From Branchiostoma floridae (Eukaryota; Chordata; Leptocardii; Amphioxiformes; Branchiostomatidae), in assembly GCF_000003815.2 (NCBI RefSeq), contig NC_049981.1, forward strand, positions 20,826,505-20,890,504: DNA of 64,000 nt, read 5' to 3'. The notes beneath the pieces were generated by a model. The model was not told the origin of the DNA. It made no database searches and saw nothing but the letters and a program-made list of their open reading frames with translations. Made by a program: the position numbers and the translations under genes. How positions within the stretch are numbered: position 1 is the stretch's first letter; each line of letters starts with the position of its first letter. Below are positions 59,001 through 64,000 of this stretch, one piece after another.

Positions 59001-62000
59001 CTGTAAACAGAAGAGACAAGTTGTATTTTTTCTGTCAAACCCATTTTTTTTTTTATTTATTTATTGATCTTTAGGGTAGTCCCTTCAGTTAACGTGGTAA
59101 CTGATTTCCAAGGGAGCCCTATAACAATAATAATAACTCAAAGTACAAAAGATAAATACAAACATAGGATTGAACATAACAAAGCAATAATCCAATTCGG
59201 GTTTGTAAATCATACAAGCAACTTAGGAAAACTCAAAAGAATAACAACTCATACTTAATAACAAAAACAACTCAAGATCACAAACTCATAGGGTCATTGG
59301 ACGGTCATTGCGGTCAGAGGTCAGTGCCATTTGTCCCATCTCTACATACAATACTAACTACCTTTGAACGAGATGCCCCGTCGTGTAACAAAGAGATTAA
59401 TTAGCTAGCTCTGTCCCATAAAACATGTAATTAAGGCCTTTACGTGTTACGTGTATTTGTACATCACAGTGTCCCGCAAATGTGACTATCTTTGCAGCAC
59501 ATTCTTCATGTCCTTAATGGACTGCTGATGGGACCACCTCCTGCCCAGTCTACGATACCGCCATTACCAGGGTTATTCTGGGACATCCCCTTATGCAAAG
59601 TAAGGTCACCGGCTTCTACACAAGTTCCGAATCATCCACCTTGATCTATTCATGAACGTTTGTTTATGTTTGGCACAAGCATCCATCCCTTGTTTCCCAC
59701 TGTGTCCCTAAGATAACTGTTAGTCCCATTGCCTTCGGTTTGCCACGAAATAACATTCACGAGCATTGTTGCGCCATTATAGATATTAGCATTTTCAGCA
59801 GAGTCCCATAGTGGTTGCGCCCTTTTGTAAAGGCTAACACTCCATCCGAAATCTTGTTAATTTGCTTCGTCTTTCAAGGGATAACTTAAAAATAGATTGA
59901 GGTTTCAAACTACTGGATGGCCATCCCTGGTTGACTAGTATGGTACACTTGTAAACGTCAATTTCTTCTTTTATCAAGGGATGGTTTAATGCAGTCAAGA
60001 GAATTTCTATTACAACACATGGTAATGATATTTTCCACGGCAAGGTCTTTTTCCAACCCTCAGAGGTACTCCGGTAATAGCTTTAGTAAAATATTCTATT
60101 GTCAACTGACCCTGTAACCTCCAGAAGAAGCAACTTTTTAATGACCCCTATTTAGACATATGAGGATAGTCCCACAACCATATACGACCGTGACCCGGGA
60201 GCCAATGTAATAAATAGAAAGCCTGTACTTAACGTCATGATGTGTTTCATGAAGGACACTCACAACGAAAAGTCCATTATACATTCCTCGGTAATGGCCC
60301 CAGCGCCCGGGCGGTCCATGGCCAAGTGCGCACTGTTACTTAGTGGTTGAATATGGCACCGGCGCTAGGATATAATCAGAAGAGCCAGGGGGTTAATGCT
60401 TTTATACATGCTTAATAAGGATACTAATAGCTATAGGCTGCAACTGTCGAGAACGTTAACAGCATTTCTCGTTAGTTTTCGTTATTGTCGGTCGTCTTGA
60501 AAAATAAAATGAATTTGTCAAAAGTTGTTTTTTACATTAGACGTGCCCCTTGCTGTTGCCGTGAGTAGCAAACGTTTCACATCGACCAAATTCGCATATC
60601 CTGGTCCCCTTTAGCTGCTGTTATCAAAGTAGTTTCGACTCATTGTCGTTTATGTATCTCTTGGTAAATCAGGCGAAATGGAACCGTGTCCCTTATGACA
60701 CGGAAATGAAGGCAAGACCTCACTGGCACTAGGCATAGAGTAACGGTAATGATCATATAGCGGTTCTAAAGTTACCATCGTTGGATTCCTCAGAGTGTTT
60801 TCTTGGAAAGATTCCAATATGTATGTGACTCTTGGGCATCCTATCTGGACCGTATGTAGTGACAAGAGACCTATCTCGTGGATCGAAAAGAACTTCTAGA
60901 CAAATGTTCTGTCAACTCTGAGAGCATTCTCGAAAGGGAATATTCGTCAACGTGGGTTTTGTACTGCTTTTATTGTCGTCAAAAGACATGCTGTAGACAA
61001 TGATCAATGATCATGACCTACAAGTCAACAACACACATCCATCGTGAAAGCTACCACGGGGCAAAGAGTCTGTGCAACGAGAAGAGTTAGCCCAGTGTTC
61101 TCGTAATGGTCACAACTGCTCACATAAAGCACACGTCACAAACTATATTTACAACCAGACAAACGTCAGTACCAACAGACTCCTTCAGGAGTAAAACTGG
61201 TAATCTAATGTCTTGTCTTGTCTAAGCATCGACTCGCACACAGAGATCGCCTTGCATTTGCCTTTTCTATCTTAGTCTTGTTGCCAAGTGAGTCACCGGG
61301 CTTCTTGTTAGATTAATGCTGGTATCGATCGGTGACGGTAGTGTCGGGGGTGCTACATCAACTTCGGTCCGCCTCCCGCGTCAGGGAAAATTACTCTCGT
61401 GTGTCAAAACAGCCAACTTTTAAAAGACCGAATGTTAATGTGAATGTCGCAGTGACAGATGCACAATCAGCCGTATTGATCGCAAGTTACACTAAGATCT
61501 GAAGGGACACTTTGGTGTAACGGTAACTTTGTTTTTTTATCACTGCTTACGTACTATATGTTCTAAGAAGCTAATGCACTGTAAATACTGTTTTGTTAAA
61601 ACTATCATTGGCACAGCAATTTAGTGGATGTTCTTAAACCTCCAGTTCCACAGTAACCTGTTCCCTACCATTTTATTAATTAAGACGTTCTGGTAGTATT
61701 ACAGTTGCACACTGTCAATCAAGCAGTCGAAGGGAATACCCCATCCTGACGTAAGTGTATTGCTGAACATACGCAAGATGCGTCCAAAAAGAGTCCATCT
61801 ACACAGGTACACCAGAATTTCGGTCGGTCAGGTGACCCCGGTATTGATTTAAAAGTTTCAATTCTAGACTAAACATGGACAGAAATACCCATGAGCCAGG
61901 GCTGAAGACAAGCTATCCATTATACCATCCAAGGGCGACCAGAGTCAGTTGCTGGCATGTCTGGCGATCAGCAAGCCTGCATGAAATGTGTGACCAGCTG

Positions 62001-63779
62001 CACCACAGATGTCCGATAACGATGATGAGGCTCCCTCAGAATTACATGTACACTCACGTTTGCGTATCGGGACTATTAACTTACCAAGCACTAAATTCTA
62101 TTTACAGTGGATAAGATTCACAGTCACACTCAATATTACGCATGATCTACTCGCTAACAAGCTTACACGTTTTGATGTGATAGTTTGCAATGGCTAAAGC
62201 AGTCAGTTATCATATGAATACAATATTGCATGTAGATTCACGTTTGCCATGCAAATGAACACAATCAACAAGAAATACCCGATCTTATTATGAACCAGAT
62301 ATTTTCAGATCAAAAACCAGGTCATTTGATACAAACAAAACGTCAAATAAAGCGGGCAGAATTTTGTGCGATGTGATAAATAGACCATACTTTCTGCACA
62401 ATTACACCGCTTCCATTACAGTCATTGCTGTACAAGACAATACGTACGTGATGCCATCTAAGTACAGAAATTATGTATTGATACTTCAAAAATAAACGTT
62501 GTGATGCCTCTTGCGTACATATAGTGGCCCTAAAATTCAAACAGCCTGGATGGCTCGAAGACCTCAATCAAAATTACTGCCCGCCTTGCGAGACATTATG
62601 GTTACGTAATACGTCGTTACGTTGTCCTGAGCATGTAATTTATGAAAGCTTTGCATGCTACGAACTCTGTGCTGCAAACAACGCCATGGTGCTAAGTAAG
62701 TGTTGCGCAGTCTGAATAAAAGTTCTAAACTGGAACTATGCGGCTCCAGATGTATTGCTGCCTGAAGGATGAATGCAGACAATGTGCTTTTGTCTGCAGG
62801 GTTGTTGACAGTTTGGAAAATAATACGCATGGAAGTTGGGAGAGGCTGATACATTTTTGCACAGACGCAAGAAGAATGTCAGCCAGCAAGGGGGTACGTT
62901 ATGTACCAAGTATATCATTTTCACTGGATGAAATAAGCAAGTTTTCATAGGATTGTTGATTACCATGAAACAGTGGGAAACTTTTTTCAATAGAATTGTT
63001 ATTCAGACATTTTAAAAGGTTACCTCTATACCTCTTGATCAAACATCTTCTCCCAGCAATCGCATCTTTATGCACCGTGTGCTTTCATGCTTGATTTCCA
63101 GAAAGGGTTTTATAACTATTTTATATCTTTCATGACATTTAGACGTTGGTCCAGAAATGATATCATTCTTCGCAGGAGTGACCTCTGCTTTGTGTTTTCT
63201 GCCCTGTTACTTGAAATGTGTGCGTCACCGATAGATATGGTGATGACTTCAAGTATAATAAAAGTAATGCCAATTTTCCAGCGTGGCCATGAACCGTTTT
63301 ATTGTCTATCTCTGGGGGGAGATAAGGTGATCGGCATTGTCATTTAAGCCCATCACAGCCGTTCAACACATCACTCGTCAAACAGTTAAAGCCCACATCC
63401 CGTCAGCTACATTGGTTTGCTAGATGAAACATGTCTTTGTAGCACAATAGGCGTGTTGTGGTTCAATGATAATTGATGATGCGTCTTTTCAATTCGACTG
63501 TCAGTCCAAATGCTTGTATCTTGGCACATCTCATGGGAATTATCAGAGGAAACGCTGCGGTCTATCCACCAGATTATCTCAAACGTCACGCTGATTGGGT
63601 TATTTGCTGACGTAACACAAAATATTTTCACCCCAGAGCCAAGATAAGTGTTTAGGAATGGTAATGCGCAGTCGGATATATGACTAGTTTTTTTGAAACA
63701 AAGTTGACAGAATTTTGACCTTAAGGTTGTACAGGCCTAGACTTTTTTTACTCACTACCCCCATTTAAAGAAGGCAAAG
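59001..63779. other. Upstream of gene B; nothing recognised
   Basis: May contain 5' non-coding exons and the promoter of gene B, but no start site, TATA box or coding exon could be defined. Confidence 0.5.
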
Positions 63780-63930
63780 TTTTGAAATATGTGTGCACGT
63801 GTCCGGTGTAATATCTTCAGACCCTCTAGATTGATATTGATATAGACTGATATTTTACATGTGGGTGCAAGTTCGCCCCCCCTCCTCCTAGCGGCTTGCT
63901 ATGGAATTGGAGGGGCTTTTTTGTTAAAGT
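63780..63930. repeat. Inverted fragment of the same family at the window edge
   Basis: CCTAGCGGCTTGCTATGGAA is, in reverse complement, like the TACCGTAGCAAGCCGCCAG block of the array at 53440-53460. Short and diverged. Confidence 0.35.
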
Positions 63931-64000
63931 CTTTCATTTTCAGTTGCATATTACCAGCTGACCAAGACCATCTTACAAGCCACGCAATGTAATGAGCATT

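Noticed and set aside
1-64000. CRISPR array, operons or bacterial promoters
   Set aside because: No regularly spaced direct repeats with unique spacers; split genes with GT-AG introns show that this is eukaryotic DNA.

Overview
This is a eukaryotic, AT-rich, intron-rich and repeat-littered genomic window. Coding signal sits in short exons with canonical splice sites. The exon content (CUB, C-type lectin, LRR and LGR-type seven-TM modules, plus an NPFF-type neuropeptide receptor) and the repeat style point to an invertebrate deuterostome, most likely a lancelet (Branchiostoma). That taxonomic call is inference; no sequence search was possible.

Two protein-coding genes can be read, both on the minus strand. 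Gene A (42190 down to 11525) is the main object. I could chain 24 coding exons whose reading phases agree at every junction, giving a continuous frame of 1601 residues. In order it encodes a signal peptide, five CUB or CUB-like domains, two C-type lectin-like domains, an LRR N-terminal cap, four LRRs, an LGR/GRL101-type rhodopsin-family seven-TM domain, and a cytoplasmic tail that aligns with a protein-kinase fold. The kinase part keeps the beta3 lysine, the helix-C glutamate and the DFG aspartate, but has lost the glycine loop and the HRD aspartate, and stops soon after the DFG position. It therefore looks like a single-pass gene for a receptor joining a matrix or glycan-sensing ectodomain, a 7TM bundle and a truncated pseudokinase. 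The first coding exon (signal peptide) is placed about 14.7 kb upstream of the rest and is the least certain part.

Gene B (58792 down to 57118) is a compact three-exon, 366-residue peptide GPCR of the NPFF/QRFP-like type, with a probable GC-AG first intron and a small inverted-repeat element starting 12 nt after its stop codon.

The rest is non-coding: a 5'-truncated LINE (non-LTR retrotransposon) ORF2 fragment at 54.25-55.17 kb, a tRNA-derived SINE at 27.83-28.00 kb inside intron 1 of gene A, several foldback or MITE-like elements (7.8, 45.6, 56.9 kb), a 246-bp-period tandem array rich in ATGCAAAT octamers (52.4-53.5 kb), diverged copies of one interspersed repeat at 2.0, 32.0 and 36.6 kb, and simple repeats. 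The stretches 1-11.2 kb, 42.4-54.2 kb, 55.2-56.9 kb and 59.0-64.0 kb contain no gene that I can support.
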